64,000 bases of DNA from Streptomyces sp. NBC_01304 (GTDB lineage: Bacteria > Actinomycetota > Actinomycetes > Streptomycetales > Streptomycetaceae). This document shows, piece by piece, positions 42,657 to 51,397 of the stretch. The notes under the pieces were generated by a model. It did no database searches, had not been told where the DNA came from, and worked only from the letters and a program-made list of their open reading frames with translations. The first letter of the stretch is position 1. Every line of letters starts with the position of its first letter. The position numbers and the translations under genes were made by a program. The DNA lies in contig NZ_CP109055.1 in assembly GCF_035975855.1 (NCBI RefSeq), positions 7,068,001-7,132,000 of the forward strand. The letters run 5' to 3'.

Positions 42657-44003
42657 GTGGTGAGCACAGCAGCGACTTCCCGTGCGCCTCGTGCGCCTCA
42701 GACCCCCCAGGGGCCCCGCTCCGGCCTGGCCCGGGTGACGCTGGTCGGTGAGCGCAGACGGGCCGACACGGTCCTGCCGTCCGACGTACCGATAGGCCAA
42801 CTGCTCCCGGATCTCCTGGAGTTGCTCGGCGACCAGGCGGCCGCGCGGCCGCTGACCCGCCGGTTGACCACCGCGGACGGGGTGCCCCTGCCGCCCGACA
42901 GCACCCTCGCCGCCGCCTCTCTGGCGCCGGGCGCGGTGCTTCATCTCGTACGTTCCGACGCCGCGCCCGCCGTCGAAGCGGGCGCCGACCTCGATCTGCG
43001 CTCCTGGCGCTGGCGGCCCGCCGTGCGGCGGATCGGCGCAGGGGCGGCGACCGTGTTCTTCGCCGCGATCGCGGGCCTGCTCGCGCGCGGTGCGTTCGGC
43101 CTGGAGCCGGTGGCGTACGGGCTGTTCGGTGCCGCTCTCGTGGCAGCGGCGGGCGGGGCGCTCGCGTCCCGGCTCGGGGCCAACCGGGGCCTCGCCACAG
43201 TGCTGTTGCTGACCTGCGGGGTGCTGGCCGCACTCGGCGCCTGGACGCTGGCGGACGCACACGCCTTGTCCGGCCCCGCGCGACTCGCCCTCCTCGCGGG
43301 GGCCCTCACGCTGACCCTCGCCCTCCTCGGGCTCTTCTCGCCGCTGGGCCGGGGCGGCCTGACCGGGGCGGCCGCGGCCGCGGGGCTCGCGGCGATCTGG
43401 GAGGCTGCCCTGGCCCTGACGGACGACGCGGCCCGCACCGGAGCCGTCCTTGCCGTCCTCTCGATCCTCCTCCTGGGCTTCCTTCCCCGCCTGGCGCTGC
43501 TCGGCACGGGCCTGACCCGCATCGACGACCGCCGCTCCGCGGGAACCTCGGTGAGCAGCCAGGGCGTACGCAACGCCCTCGCCGCGACCCACCGCGGCCT
43601 CGCCCTCGCGACGCTCCTCACGACGGTCTCGGCCGCGGCCGCGGGCTGGCTCCTCACGGCCGCCGAGCCAAGCGTGTGGACGGTGTCCCTGGTGGCGCTC
43701 ACCGTGCTGGTGCTCTGCGCCAGGTCCCGGGCCTTCCCGCTGGTGGTGGAGGTACTCGCGGTGTACGCCGCCGCGGCGTGCCTGGTCGTACGCCTGGCCG
43801 CGCTCTGGCTCGACCACGCGGGCGGCGCGGGCCCGCTCGCACTCCTGTCGGCGGCCGCGCTGCTGCCCCTGCTCGCGCTGGCGGCGCATCCGCCGGAGCC
43901 GGTGCGGGCGAGGCTGGGGCGGTGGGCCGACTTGGCCGAGTCGATCGGTGTGGTGGGGCTGTTCCCGCTGGCGGTGGGCGTGTTCGGTGCGTACGGGTTC
44001 TGA
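42657..44003 (+). CDS. eccD: Type VII secretion channel protein EccD
   Basis: 448 residues. The N-terminal 25-100 region (RVTLVGERRRADTVLPSDVP ... PGAVLHLVR) is the ubiquitin-like YukD domain. About eleven helices follow, with the internal text GLTRIDDRR and SGTSVSSQGVRNA-like loop typical of the EccD cytoplasmic hairpin. EccD dimers form the central membrane cavity of ESX systems. The next gene encodes a MinD-like ATPase of the kind found in ESX loci. None of esxA/B, eccB, eccC, eccE or mycP lies nearby, so this is an isolated pair. The GTG start is weakly supported. Confidence 0.88.
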   Translation: MVSTAATSRAPRAPQTPQGPRSGLARVTLVGERRRADTVLPSDVPIGQLLPDLLELLGDQAAARPLTRRLTTADGVPLPPDSTLAAASLAPGAVLHLVRSDAAPAVEAGADLDLRSWRWRPAVRRIGAGAATVFFAAIAGLLARGAFGLEPVAYGLFGAALVAAAGGALASRLGANRGLATVLLLTCGVLAALGAWTLADAHALSGPARLALLAGALTLTLALLGLFSPLGRGGLTGAAAAAGLAAIWEAALALTDDAARTGAVLAVLSILLLGFLPRLALLGTGLTRIDDRRSAGTSVSSQGVRNALAATHRGLALATLLTTVSAAAAGWLLTAAEPSVWTVSLVALTVLVLCARSRAFPLVVEVLAVYAAAACLVVRLAALWLDHAGGAGPLALLSAAALLPLLALAAHPPEPVRARLGRWADLAESIGVVGLFPLAVGVFGAYGF

Positions 44004-44027
44004 CGGGGTAGCGGGAGAGAAACGAAC

Positions 44028-46622
44028 ATGGCTGAGATGACGGACAAGCCGAAGGACGAGTACGAGTACGCGGACGCCGAGCCGGAGATCCAGGACGCCA
44101 TCCCGGCCGGCTATGCGGCTGAGGCGTTGTCGGCCGATGCCGATGCCGATGCCGATGCCGGTGTCGGTGTCGGTGTCGGTGTCGTCCTGGCGGCGGAGGG
44201 GGCCGAGCCGGAACCCGTGGTGCAGCATGGACAGGACGAGGCCCCGGAAACCCGCTCCCCGGAAACCCGCTCCCCGGAATCCCGCTCCCCGGTGAACGCC
44301 GAGGCGGCAACGCCGAGTTCGGCACCTGCAGAGCCGGCCGAAGTCTCGCCGGCGGCCGACGAGGCCCAGGCTGAGAGCTCGCCGTTTCCTGAGCCCGACG
44401 CGGTGGCCACGGAAGCGGCCCCGGCCGAGGTGCTGCAGGAAGCCTCCTCCTCCGAGGCCGACCCCTCGCCGCTCGCTGAGCCCGACGCGGCCGTCACGGA
44501 TGTGGTCCCGGCTGACGAGCAGCGGGAGATCGATCCTGTCCCGGCGCAGAGTTCACCGCTCGCTGAGCCCGACGCGGCCATCAGGGATGTGGTCCCGGCT
44601 GACGAGCAGCGGGAGATCGATCCTGTCCCGGCGCAGAGTTCACCGCTCGCTGAGCCCGACGCGGCCATCAGGGATGTGGTCCCGGCTGACGAGCAGCGGG
44701 AGATCGATCCTGTCCCGGCGCAGAGTTCACCGCTCGCTGAGCCCGACGCGGCCATCAGGGATGTGGTCCCGGCTGACGAGCAGCGGGAGATCACCCCCGC
44801 CCCGGCGCAGAGTTCACCGCTCCCCGAGCCCGACGCGGCCATCACGGACGCCGTCCCGGCCGACTATGCCTCCGCCTTCGACCTGGCTCCCGCGGTCGAG
44901 CCCGCCCCTATCCCGGCCTTCGACCTGGCCCCCGAGGTCGAGCCCGCCCCTATCCCGGCCTTCGACCTGGCCCCCGAGGTCGAGCCCGCCCCTATCCCGG
45001 CCTTCGACCTGGCCCCCGAGGTCGAGCCCGCCCCTATCCCGGCCTTCGACCTGGCCCCCGAGGTCGAGCCCGCCCCTATCCCGGCCTTCGACCTGGCCCC
45101 CGAGGTCGAGCCCGCCCCTATCCCGGCCTTCGACCTGGCCCCCGAGGTCGAGCCCGCCCCTATCCCGGCCTTCGACCTGGCCCCCGAGGTCGAGCCCGCC
45201 CCTATCCCGGCCTTCGACCTGGCCCCCGAGGTCGAGCCCGCCCCTATCCCGGCCTTCGACCCCACCCCCCAGGGCGACTTCGACCCCGGAGCCGCCGCTC
45301 GGCTCACCCCCGTACCCCCGGAGCCCGTGATCGAGGACGCCATCCCCGCGTCCTACCGGCCGCCCGCCGCCGAGCCCTCGGTGCCCGGCGCCCCGCTCCC
45401 GCCCGCCGCCGGACCTCCGGCCCCCGGCACTCCGCCCCCGGCCACGGCTCTCCCCATCCCGGCCCCGTACGTCCCGGCGACCGAGCCGTTCCGGCCCGAC
45501 CCCGGCACCCTCGCCCTGCCCGCGCTCAACACCGAGGCGGGCCCGGTCGGCAGTGAGCCCCCGAGCCGGGCCACCGTCGCCCTCGGCGCGCTCAAGCCGC
45601 AGCCGAACCCCGCAACGCCGCCGCAGGCCTCCCTGGCCTACCAGGCGCAGGCCCAGCCCCCGGCGACGTACACCCCGGCAGGCCCCCCTGCGCCCCGCCA
45701 CATGTTCAGCTCGCTCCCCGTCGTCGACGAGTCCCTCGCCGCCACCCGGCGCAAGCCCCGCCACGGTGAGCCCTTCGTGGCCCGGGCGCTGCGGGCCGTC
45801 CAGCGGACCGTGTCCTCGTCCGCGGCCCGCGAGGTCACCCTGGCCTCGGGCAAGGCCGAGGTGCTGCAGCAGCAGATCGTCACAGGACGCCAGATCGCCG
45901 TCACCTCCATCCGCGGCGGCGCCGGCAAGTCCACGGTCGCCGCCCTGCTCGGCAAGACGTACGCCCACTACCGCCACGACCCCGTCCTCCTCGTCGAGGC
46001 CGACCCCGCGCTCGGCACCCTGCCGTTCCGGCTCGGCGCCGAGGCGCTGCGCTGGACGGTCCGGGACCTGGCCCAGATGGTCGAGCCGTCGATGTCCCTC
46101 CTCGACGTGACGGGGTATCTCGTCCAGCTGCCCGACAACGCCTGGCTGTTGCCCGGCAGCCAGGGCAAGGTCGGCGCGATGCTGGACCCCAAGCTGTACG
46201 AGAAGGCGATGGTCTCGCTGCGCCGCTACTTCGGCATCACGGTGGTGGACTGCGAGACCCTGCCCGCCGAGGTAGCCCGCACCGCGCTCTCCGCCGCCCA
46301 GGCCCGCGTCCTCGTCGCGCCCGCGACCTTCGAGGGCGTGGCGAGCACGCACGCGGTCCTGGAGTGGATGTCGGGCCTGCCCCGCCACATCATCGAGGGC
46401 ACGGTCGTCGTCCTCGCCGAATCGGTCCCGCACGGCGGCCTCGACACCTCCAAGGCCGTCCAGAAGCTCCGCGCGACCGGCGCGAGCGTCCAACTCCTGC
46501 CGTACGACCGCCACTTGGCGGCAGGCGGAGCCATCAGCACCGACCTGCTCGCCCGCGCGACCCGCGAGGCCGTCACCCGGATCGCCGCGGAGACCCTCCA
46601 GTTCGCCCAGCGCCGGGGCTGA
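44028..46622 (+). CDS. MinD-like ATPase with long repeat-rich N-terminus (EspI-like)
   Basis: 864 residues. The first 590 or so are disordered and acidic/proline-rich, built of four kinds of tandem repeat. The C-terminal 260 residues form a MinD/ParA-type ATPase: a deviant Walker A, SIRGGAGKST (near 628-637), EADPALGTLPFRLG, and a switch-like VVDCETLP. It resembles mycobacterial EspI (ESX-1), also a proline-rich protein with a MinD-like ATPase. It follows eccD by 24 bases and is probably co-transcribed. A regulatory or targeting role in type VII secretion is likely. The DNA repeats are nearly identical, indicating recent expansion. Confidence 0.88.
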   Translation: MAEMTDKPKDEYEYADAEPEIQDAIPAGYAAEALSADADADADAGVGVGVGVVLAAEGAEPEPVVQHGQDEAPETRSPETRSPESRSPVNAEAATPSSAPAEPAEVSPAADEAQAESSPFPEPDAVATEAAPAEVLQEASSSEADPSPLAEPDAAVTDVVPADEQREIDPVPAQSSPLAEPDAAIRDVVPADEQREIDPVPAQSSPLAEPDAAIRDVVPADEQREIDPVPAQSSPLAEPDAAIRDVVPADEQREITPAPAQSSPLPEPDAAITDAVPADYASAFDLAPAVEPAPIPAFDLAPEVEPAPIPAFDLAPEVEPAPIPAFDLAPEVEPAPIPAFDLAPEVEPAPIPAFDLAPEVEPAPIPAFDLAPEVEPAPIPAFDLAPEVEPAPIPAFDLAPEVEPAPIPAFDPTPQGDFDPGAAARLTPVPPEPVIEDAIPASYRPPAAEPSVPGAPLPPAAGPPAPGTPPPATALPIPAPYVPATEPFRPDPGTLALPALNTEAGPVGSEPPSRATVALGALKPQPNPATPPQASLAYQAQAQPPATYTPAGPPAPRHMFSSLPVVDESLAATRRKPRHGEPFVARALRAVQRTVSSSAAREVTLASGKAEVLQQQIVTGRQIAVTSIRGGAGKSTVAALLGKTYAHYRHDPVLLVEADPALGTLPFRLGAEALRWTVRDLAQMVEPSMSLLDVTGYLVQLPDNAWLLPGSQGKVGAMLDPKLYEKAMVSLRRYFGITVVDCETLPAEVARTALSAAQARVLVAPATFEGVASTHAVLEWMSGLPRHIIEGTVVVLAESVPHGGLDTSKAVQKLRATGASVQLLPYDRHLAAGGAISTDLLARATREAVTRIAAETLQFAQRRG
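44133..44184 (+). repeat. Hexanucleotide repeats inside the MinD-like gene
   Basis: GCCGAT repeated four times runs into GGTGTC repeated four times, giving an ADADADAD-GVGVGVG peptide. A 15-bp repeat encoding ETRSP three times follows at about 44247-44291. Confidence 0.9.
44484..44831 (+). repeat. Four 87-bp tandem units inside the MinD-like gene
   Basis: Each unit encodes 29 residues beginning DAAIRDVVPADEQREI and ending SSPLAEP. The middle two units are almost identical in DNA; the last has drifted (ITPAPAQ, SSPLPEP). Confidence 0.95.
44877..45254 (+). repeat. Nine 42-bp tandem units inside the MinD-like gene
   Basis: Each unit encodes FDLAPEVEPAPIPA. Units two to nine are the same in DNA as far as I can compare; the first has GCT and GCG differences (APAVEP). 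The array is exactly nine units long and stays in frame. Confidence 0.97.
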
Positions 46623-46643
46623 CGCGAAGAGCTCCGCAACGAC

Positions 46644-46681
46644 CAGTGCCCGCACACCTCACCAGAGGTGTGCGGGCACTG
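46644..46681. terminator. Bidirectional hairpin terminator
   Basis: CAGTGCCCGCACACCTC pairs perfectly with GAGGTGTGCGGGCACTG around ACCA, between the convergent MinD-like and acyltransferase genes. Confidence 0.93.
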
Positions 46682-46714
46682 ATCGGCAACGTATGGAAGG
46701 AGGAGCGCCGGGCG

Positions 46715-47899
46715 TCAGCGCGAGGCCCGTTCCCGCGACCTCGCCACCTCCGCCGCGTCCCGCCTGAACGCCCAGTTCAGCTTGGGCTCCATGGCGAACC
46801 GGAACATCCGTTGCACCGGCGGAGTGCACAGCAGCGTCACGACGGTCGCCGCGACCACCGTCACGAAGATCTCGCCGAACGGCTTGTGCAGCCACGAGTA
46901 GTCCTCGTACCAGCCCCAGAAGCGCGAGCCCTTGGCGAGGAAGCCGTGCAGCAGATAGCCGTACAGCGTGCCGGCGCCCAGGATCGTGAACCACATCTTC
47001 CGCCGGGGCACCCAGGCGAAGAAGCAGGCCATGAGCACCATCGAGCAGCCGAACATCGCGAGGGTCATCACGGCACCGGCCCACCACGGCGCGCCCAACT
47101 CCTGCGCGCTGTCCCGGTGGTAGAACCACGCTGAACTCATCCGCGGCCCCGCCCAGTAGGCGACGAGGAGGGCCAGCGCGAAGACCGGCACGGACAGGAT
47201 CCGCACCTCGCGCCGGCGCACCAGCTGGAAGTGCTCCGGCTTGAGGAAGAGCCCCATCACGAAGAACGGCAGGAACTGAAGTACGCGCTGCAGATCGAGG
47301 TCGTCCCCGATGTCGGGGGAGACCGAGGCCATCGCGGCGATGGCGAGAGCGAGGAGCACCGGCCAGCGGACGACCTTCCACAGCGGCGTGGTGAGCCGCC
47401 AGACGAAGAGCGCGGCCAGGAACCAGGTGAGGTACCAGGGGTCGAGCAGGCTGATCGGCTGCGTCGGATCGTCGTCCGCGTACCGCTTGAAGAAGGTGTA
47501 CGCGACCTCGAAGAGCACGAAGGGGACCAGAACCCCGCTCACGAGTCGCTTGAGCCGGTCGGTCCGCATGTCGAAACTGCGGGAGAAATACCCGGAGATA
47601 AGGATGAAAGCGGGCATGTGGAAGGCGTACACGGTCATGTAGAGCGCCTCGGCGGCGCGGCTGTGATCCGTGAGCGGTTCCCAGGCGTGGCCCATCGCGA
47701 CGAGCACGATGGCCAGGTACTTGGCGTTGTCGAAGAAGGCATCACGCTGCTTCGCGGGCCGGGGCGGCTGGGGGACCGCTGTGGCCTGCGGGCTCTGTGT
47801 GGGCTCTGTCGGCAGCGGCTGCTGCGTCTTCTGCGGGGGAAGCGGCGCTCTGTGCTGTGACCGCACTGCGCCTGCGGGGGAACCGGCAGTGTGGAACAT
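46715..47899 (-). CDS. Membrane acyltransferase (acyltransferase 3 family)
   Basis: About 394 residues. A Pro/Gln-rich leader (about 5-50) precedes ten predicted helices. The opening text RDAFFDNAKYLAIVLVAMGHAWEPL carries the conserved His of the family, and YAFHMPAFILISGYFSR the second signature. These enzymes move acyl groups onto sugars or surface polymers; fucose 4-O-acetylase-like members are closest in style. ATG at 47899 is chosen because AAGGTG lies six bases upstream; ATGs at 47971 and 48001 would add a non-conserved stretch. Confidence 0.88.
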   Translation of the reverse strand: MFHTAGSPAGAVRSQHRAPLPPQKTQQPLPTEPTQSPQATAVPQPPRPAKQRDAFFDNAKYLAIVLVAMGHAWEPLTDHSRAAEALYMTVYAFHMPAFILISGYFSRSFDMRTDRLKRLVSGVLVPFVLFEVAYTFFKRYADDDPTQPISLLDPWYLTWFLAALFVWRLTTPLWKVVRWPVLLALAIAAMASVSPDIGDDLDLQRVLQFLPFFVMGLFLKPEHFQLVRRREVRILSVPVFALALLVAYWAGPRMSSAWFYHRDSAQELGAPWWAGAVMTLAMFGCSMVLMACFFAWVPRRKMWFTILGAGTLYGYLLHGFLAKGSRFWGWYEDYSWLHKPFGEIFVTVVAATVVTLLCTPPVQRMFRFAMEPKLNWAFRRDAAEVARSRERASR

Positions 47900-48410
47900 C
47901 TGAGGCACCTTAGCGGCGGATGAAGCAATTCGTAAAACGCTGTTGGGGATTCGCTCTGAATTTCCGTCCATGCACGACGAGTTCCGCGTCTCGGGGGGCA
48001 TATTCCTGCCCGATTCAACCCGATACACTCATGCTTGTACTGCTTAATTAGGGCATAACGTCCGCGGGCGACTCTGGTGATATGCCCGATTCGTCGGACA
48101 CTGTTGTGGCCGCAGCAACAATTCGAATTCCTGACGAACAACCTGTGCGTGATTGTGTCCACATGGAAACGATCAAGCCGAATTCCGTGCACCCGTCACC
48201 AACGAATTACCGTGCGTAGACCCGCTGTCGGCCCGCTGTCGGCTTGGCGCGCGGCCCTCGTCGCGTCGCGGCGGGCGGGATGGCCGTCTGTGACAGTGGC
48301 CGACGATGCGTCACCCGCCGCATAGGTCAGGCCTGTTGGTGGCACGATGGTTCTGGCGGGGGTGCGCGGGGTCGTGCGCCTCTGGGCGGGTGAGCGGACC
48401 GACGTAGGGT
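47900..48410. other. A+T-richer intergenic stretch
   Basis: About 510 bases between the divergent acyltransferase and small membrane-protein genes. The middle (about 48010-48215) is markedly richer in A+T than the rest of the window, with GCTTAATTAGGGCATAACG and several GAATTC words. It should contain both promoters. I see no RNA gene, clear palindrome or convincing reading frame; a short frame at 48077-48325 lacks Streptomyces codon bias. Confidence 0.5.
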
Positions 48411-48419
48411 GTGATCAGT

Positions 48420-48614
48420 GTGGCCATTTCGCTGTCTGTGGTGCTGATGTTGGGGATCATCCTCGTGGTGCTGATCCGCGGGAACTCGATCAAGGCCGGC
48501 CCTGCGATCGTGGCCGTGCTGTTCGGTTTCTTCCTGGCGTCGACCGGTATGGCCGACGACATCCAGAGGTTCCTGGACTCCATAGCGAAAACAATCAACG
48601 ACATCCAGTTCTGA
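48420..48614 (+). CDS. Small membrane protein
   Basis: About 64 residues. Two hydrophobic helices (about 2-19: ISLSVVLMLGIILVVLI; 27-43: GPAIVAVLFGFFLAST) are joined by a short basic loop, followed by an amphipathic tail DDIQRFLDSIAKTINDIQF. I do not recognise a function. GTG at 48420 has AGGG ten bases upstream; GTG at 48411 is an in-frame alternative. It lies 69 bases upstream of the Ser/Thr kinase gene on the same strand and may share its transcript. A hairpin GTACG/CGTAC lies in that gap. Confidence 0.7.
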   Translation: MAISLSVVLMLGIILVVLIRGNSIKAGPAIVAVLFGFFLASTGMADDIQRFLDSIAKTINDIQF

Positions 48615-48683
48615 CGGCCTTGAGGGTCCGGACGACCCTCACGCCGGCGGCACCGCGCTGGACGTACGGGGGGCGTACGAGGC

Positions 48684-50840
48684 ATGACGCTGCGCGATTC
48701 CGATCCCAGGGAGATCGGCGGCTACCGGACCACGGAGCGGCTCGGCTCCGGCGGCATGGGCGTCGTCTACCTCGCCCGCTCGGCGTCGGGGCGCCGGCTC
48801 GCCGTCAAGGTGGTGCACGCCCAGTACGCCGACAACCCCGAGTTCCGCACCCGCTTCCGCCGTGAGGTGGCCGCAGCCCGCCAGGTGAGCGGCGCCTTCA
48901 CCGCGCCGGTGGTGGACGCCGACGCGGACGCCGAGCACCCCTGGATGGCGACGCTCTACATACCCGGCGAGAACCTCGGCGCCCACGTCCGCAAGGACGG
49001 CCCGCTGCCGCTGCCCCGGCTGCGCGAACTGGCCACCGGCCTGGCCGAGGCGCTGCGCGACCTGCACCGCGTCGGCGTGATCCACCGCGACCTCAAGCCG
49101 GCCAACGTGATGCTGGCCGAGGACGGCCCGCGCGTCATCGACTTCGGCATCTCCCGCGACGCCCACCTCTACGACGACGGCCAGGACCTCACCGAGACCG
49201 GCCGCGTCATGGGCACCCCGCCCTTCATGTCCCCGGAACAGCTCGCCGACCCCCGCGAGGTCGGCCCCGCCGCGGACGTCTTCTCCCTCGGCTCGGTCCT
49301 CGTGTACGCCGCCACCGGACGCGGCCCCTTCGACAGCGTCAGCCCCTTCGAGACGGCGACCCGAGTCGTCACGGGCGCCCCCGAACTCGACGGCGTACCA
49401 CCCGAGTTGCGCCCCTTGGTCGAGGCCTGCCTGGACAAGGAGCCCAAGTCCCGGCCGACGCCTGATGAGTTGCTGGCGATGCTGGAGGGGCGTCCGGTGC
49501 CGGCGAGACCCACGGCTGAGGCGGAGGCCGCGGCCGGTCCCCGAAGGCGCCGGAGCCGATGGGTGGCGGCCGCCGCGGCCGCCGGGGTGGTCCTGGCCGC
49601 GCTGGCCTCGCTGTTGGTCGTACGCGCCGCGGACGGCGACGGGGCCGCGACGGGGGACGTACCGGAGGGCTGGAGGCCCTGGAACGTCCAGCTGAAGAAG
49701 GAGAAGAAGCTTCCCGCGACCGTCGCCCCCGACTGCCTGAACGCGTACGAGGCGCTGTACTGCACCACCGAGAGCACGAAGGCGGTCAAGCTCGACCCGG
49801 CGACGGGGCGCGAGTTGTGGCACAAGCGATTCCACAAGGTCACGACCGACGCGTCCTCCGACCCGCCGGGGGAGCGCCGCATGATCGGGGCGGCCCATGG
49901 TCTGGTCTATGTGCACGACCTCCGCTCGGTCACCGAGAGCCCCACGGGCGAGATCGACCAGCAGTACGCGGTGCAGGCGCTGGACGCGGGGACGGGAGAG
50001 GTCCGTTGGACCGAGCCGACGTCCCGTACCGACCCCACCGTGGTGACCGACGGGGAGATATCCGCCGTGCTCGTCGGTGAAACCGTCTTCATGCCGGACG
50101 GGAAGGGCAAGGCGATCCTGCGCGTCGACGCCCGCACCGGCACCAGCCGCGGCTCGGCATCGATCGGCGGCGAGGTGGACGACATGCGCTTCCTGCTCCC
50201 GGCAGGTGACCGGGCGGCACTGATCCACCAGACGGTCGGTGGCGACGAGGGCACCACGACCCACGTGACGTTCCTCGGCGGCGACAAGGGCCAGGACCGG
50301 AAGCTGAAGCCGATCCGCGGCCTGCTCGCCCCCTTGGGCACCGACCGCGGCGACCTGGTCCTCCTGCGCACCGACGACATGGAAATCAAGGTCACCCACC
50401 AGGTCCGCATCGACCTGCGCACGGGCGAGCGCCAGGAGCTCCGGCTGCCGCAGAACCTGTCCTGGACCGAGCACCGCTGGCTGGCCGACGGCATCGTCTA
50501 CGGCGAGAGCTCGGGCCGGGTCTTCGCACTGTCCGTGCGGACCGGCCGGACGCTCTGGGACCGCGGCACCTCCGTCAACAGCCTCGGCGCCCCAGTCGTC
50601 GCGGGTGGCACCGTCTACTTCGGGAACATCTCGGGCCGCATGCTCGCCCTGGACACGGCCACTGGAGACGAACGCTGGAGCACCCTGGCCCCCAAGGGCA
50701 CACCCCCTGCCGATCCCCTGGCCGAGGAGGCCACCCGCCTCGTACTGGACGGCGACGCCCTCTATGCCGCGCTGCCCGGCTCCACGGTCTTCAGCATCGA
50801 CGTGACCCAGCACCGGAACACCCCGGGCCCGGCCCGCTGA
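48684..50840 (+). CDS. Ser/Thr protein kinase with PQQ-like beta-propeller
   Basis: 718 residues. The kinase domain (about 12-272) has GSGGMG, Lys42 (LAVKVV), HRDLKPAN at 134-141, DFG at 153-155 and MSPEQ (activation-loop end). One membrane helix (about 290-312: WVAAAAAAGVVLAALASLLVV) is followed by about 390 extracellular residues. These hold repeats with the A-x-D-x-x-TG-x-x-x-W pattern of PQQ/quinoprotein-like propellers (ALDAGTGEVRWTEP, VDARTGTSRGS, LSVRTGRTLWDR, LDTATGDERWST). The propeller should sense a ligand or polymer outside the cell. It is a different sensor from that of the kinase at 21 kb. Confidence 0.95.
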   Translation: MTLRDSDPREIGGYRTTERLGSGGMGVVYLARSASGRRLAVKVVHAQYADNPEFRTRFRREVAAARQVSGAFTAPVVDADADAEHPWMATLYIPGENLGAHVRKDGPLPLPRLRELATGLAEALRDLHRVGVIHRDLKPANVMLAEDGPRVIDFGISRDAHLYDDGQDLTETGRVMGTPPFMSPEQLADPREVGPAADVFSLGSVLVYAATGRGPFDSVSPFETATRVVTGAPELDGVPPELRPLVEACLDKEPKSRPTPDELLAMLEGRPVPARPTAEAEAAAGPRRRRSRWVAAAAAAGVVLAALASLLVVRAADGDGAATGDVPEGWRPWNVQLKKEKKLPATVAPDCLNAYEALYCTTESTKAVKLDPATGRELWHKRFHKVTTDASSDPPGERRMIGAAHGLVYVHDLRSVTESPTGEIDQQYAVQALDAGTGEVRWTEPTSRTDPTVVTDGEISAVLVGETVFMPDGKGKAILRVDARTGTSRGSASIGGEVDDMRFLLPAGDRAALIHQTVGGDEGTTTHVTFLGGDKGQDRKLKPIRGLLAPLGTDRGDLVLLRTDDMEIKVTHQVRIDLRTGERQELRLPQNLSWTEHRWLADGIVYGESSGRVFALSVRTGRTLWDRGTSVNSLGAPVVAGGTVYFGNISGRMLALDTATGDERWSTLAPKGTPPADPLAEEATRLVLDGDALYAALPGSTVFSIDVTQHRNTPGPAR

Positions 50841-50849
50841 AACGACTGC

Positions 50850-50884
50850 GGCCCAGGTCGAGGAGTCAATCCTCGACCTGGGCC
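50850..50884. terminator. Terminator of the propeller kinase gene
   Basis: GGCCCAGGTCGAGGA-GTCAA-TCCTCGACCTGGGCC is a perfect 15-bp stem nine bases past the stop. It also separates the kinase gene from the facing tRNA-Gly. Confidence 0.93.
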
Positions 50885-50893
50885 GGAGCCATG

Positions 50894-50967
50894 TGGAGCG
50901 GGTGACGGGAATCGAACCCGCGTAGCTAGTTTGGAAGACTAGGGCTCTACCATTGAGCTACACCCGC
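50894..50967 (-). tRNA. tRNA-Gly (anticodon TCC)
   Basis: The minus strand folds into a full cloverleaf. The acceptor stem GCGGGTG pairs with CACCCGC, the anticodon stem CTAGT with ACTAG around CTTCCAA, and GGTTCGATTCC forms the T loop. CCA is encoded. It should read GGA and GGG glycine codons. Confidence 0.97.
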
Positions 50968-51120
50968 ACAGTTTGCGCCGCAGGTCACTCGGTGACCGCC
51001 GCACGAAAAGCATCGTAGCGGGTCCCTGCCCCGAGGCGCACACCCCATTCCCCGCGAAGCCCCCGCGAACAATGCGGCAGCCGCATGGCCTGCGGGCATG
51101 TACCCTACGTGTCGCACCGA

Positions 51121-51197
51121 CGGGGTGTGGCGCAGCTTGGTAGCGCGTCCGCTTTGGGAGCGGAAGGCCGTGGGTTCAAATCCCGCCACCCCGACCA
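51121..51197 (+). tRNA. tRNA-Pro (anticodon TGG)
   Basis: The acceptor stem CGGGGTG pairs with CACCCCG. The anticodon stem GTCCGC/GCGGAA-like flanks TTTGGGA, giving TGG, and GGTTCAAATCC forms the T loop. CCA is encoded. It lies about 150 bases from the divergent tRNA-Gly. Confidence 0.97.
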
Positions 51198-51397
51198 CCT
51201 CACTCTTGACCTTCAAGATCGCCTTTTGGGGCGCGTACCAGCTGCGGTTACTATGCAAGCTGCGCGCTCGTGTGTCTCAGCTCTTTTCCCGGTCAGCACA
51301 CTGACTACCGGCATCGACTGAAGTTCCGGGCGTCGCGATCGGCCGCAGCTCTCTGGCTCGGCAGAATCCAAGCAGTCAGCCACAAGGAGACCGAACC

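Noticed and set aside
44484..45254. Possible CRISPR-like arrays
   Set aside because: The 87-bp and 42-bp repeats are contiguous coding units without spacers, and no cas gene is present. The same holds for the 57-bp array at 53.2 kb.
42657..46622. A complete type VII secretion locus
   Set aside because: Only EccD and a MinD-like ATPase are encoded; the secreted WXG100 pair and the EccC motor are missing.
48077..48325. An 82-codon frame in the A+T-richer gap
   Set aside because: Codon third positions lack the G/C bias of the genome, and there is no ribosome binding site.
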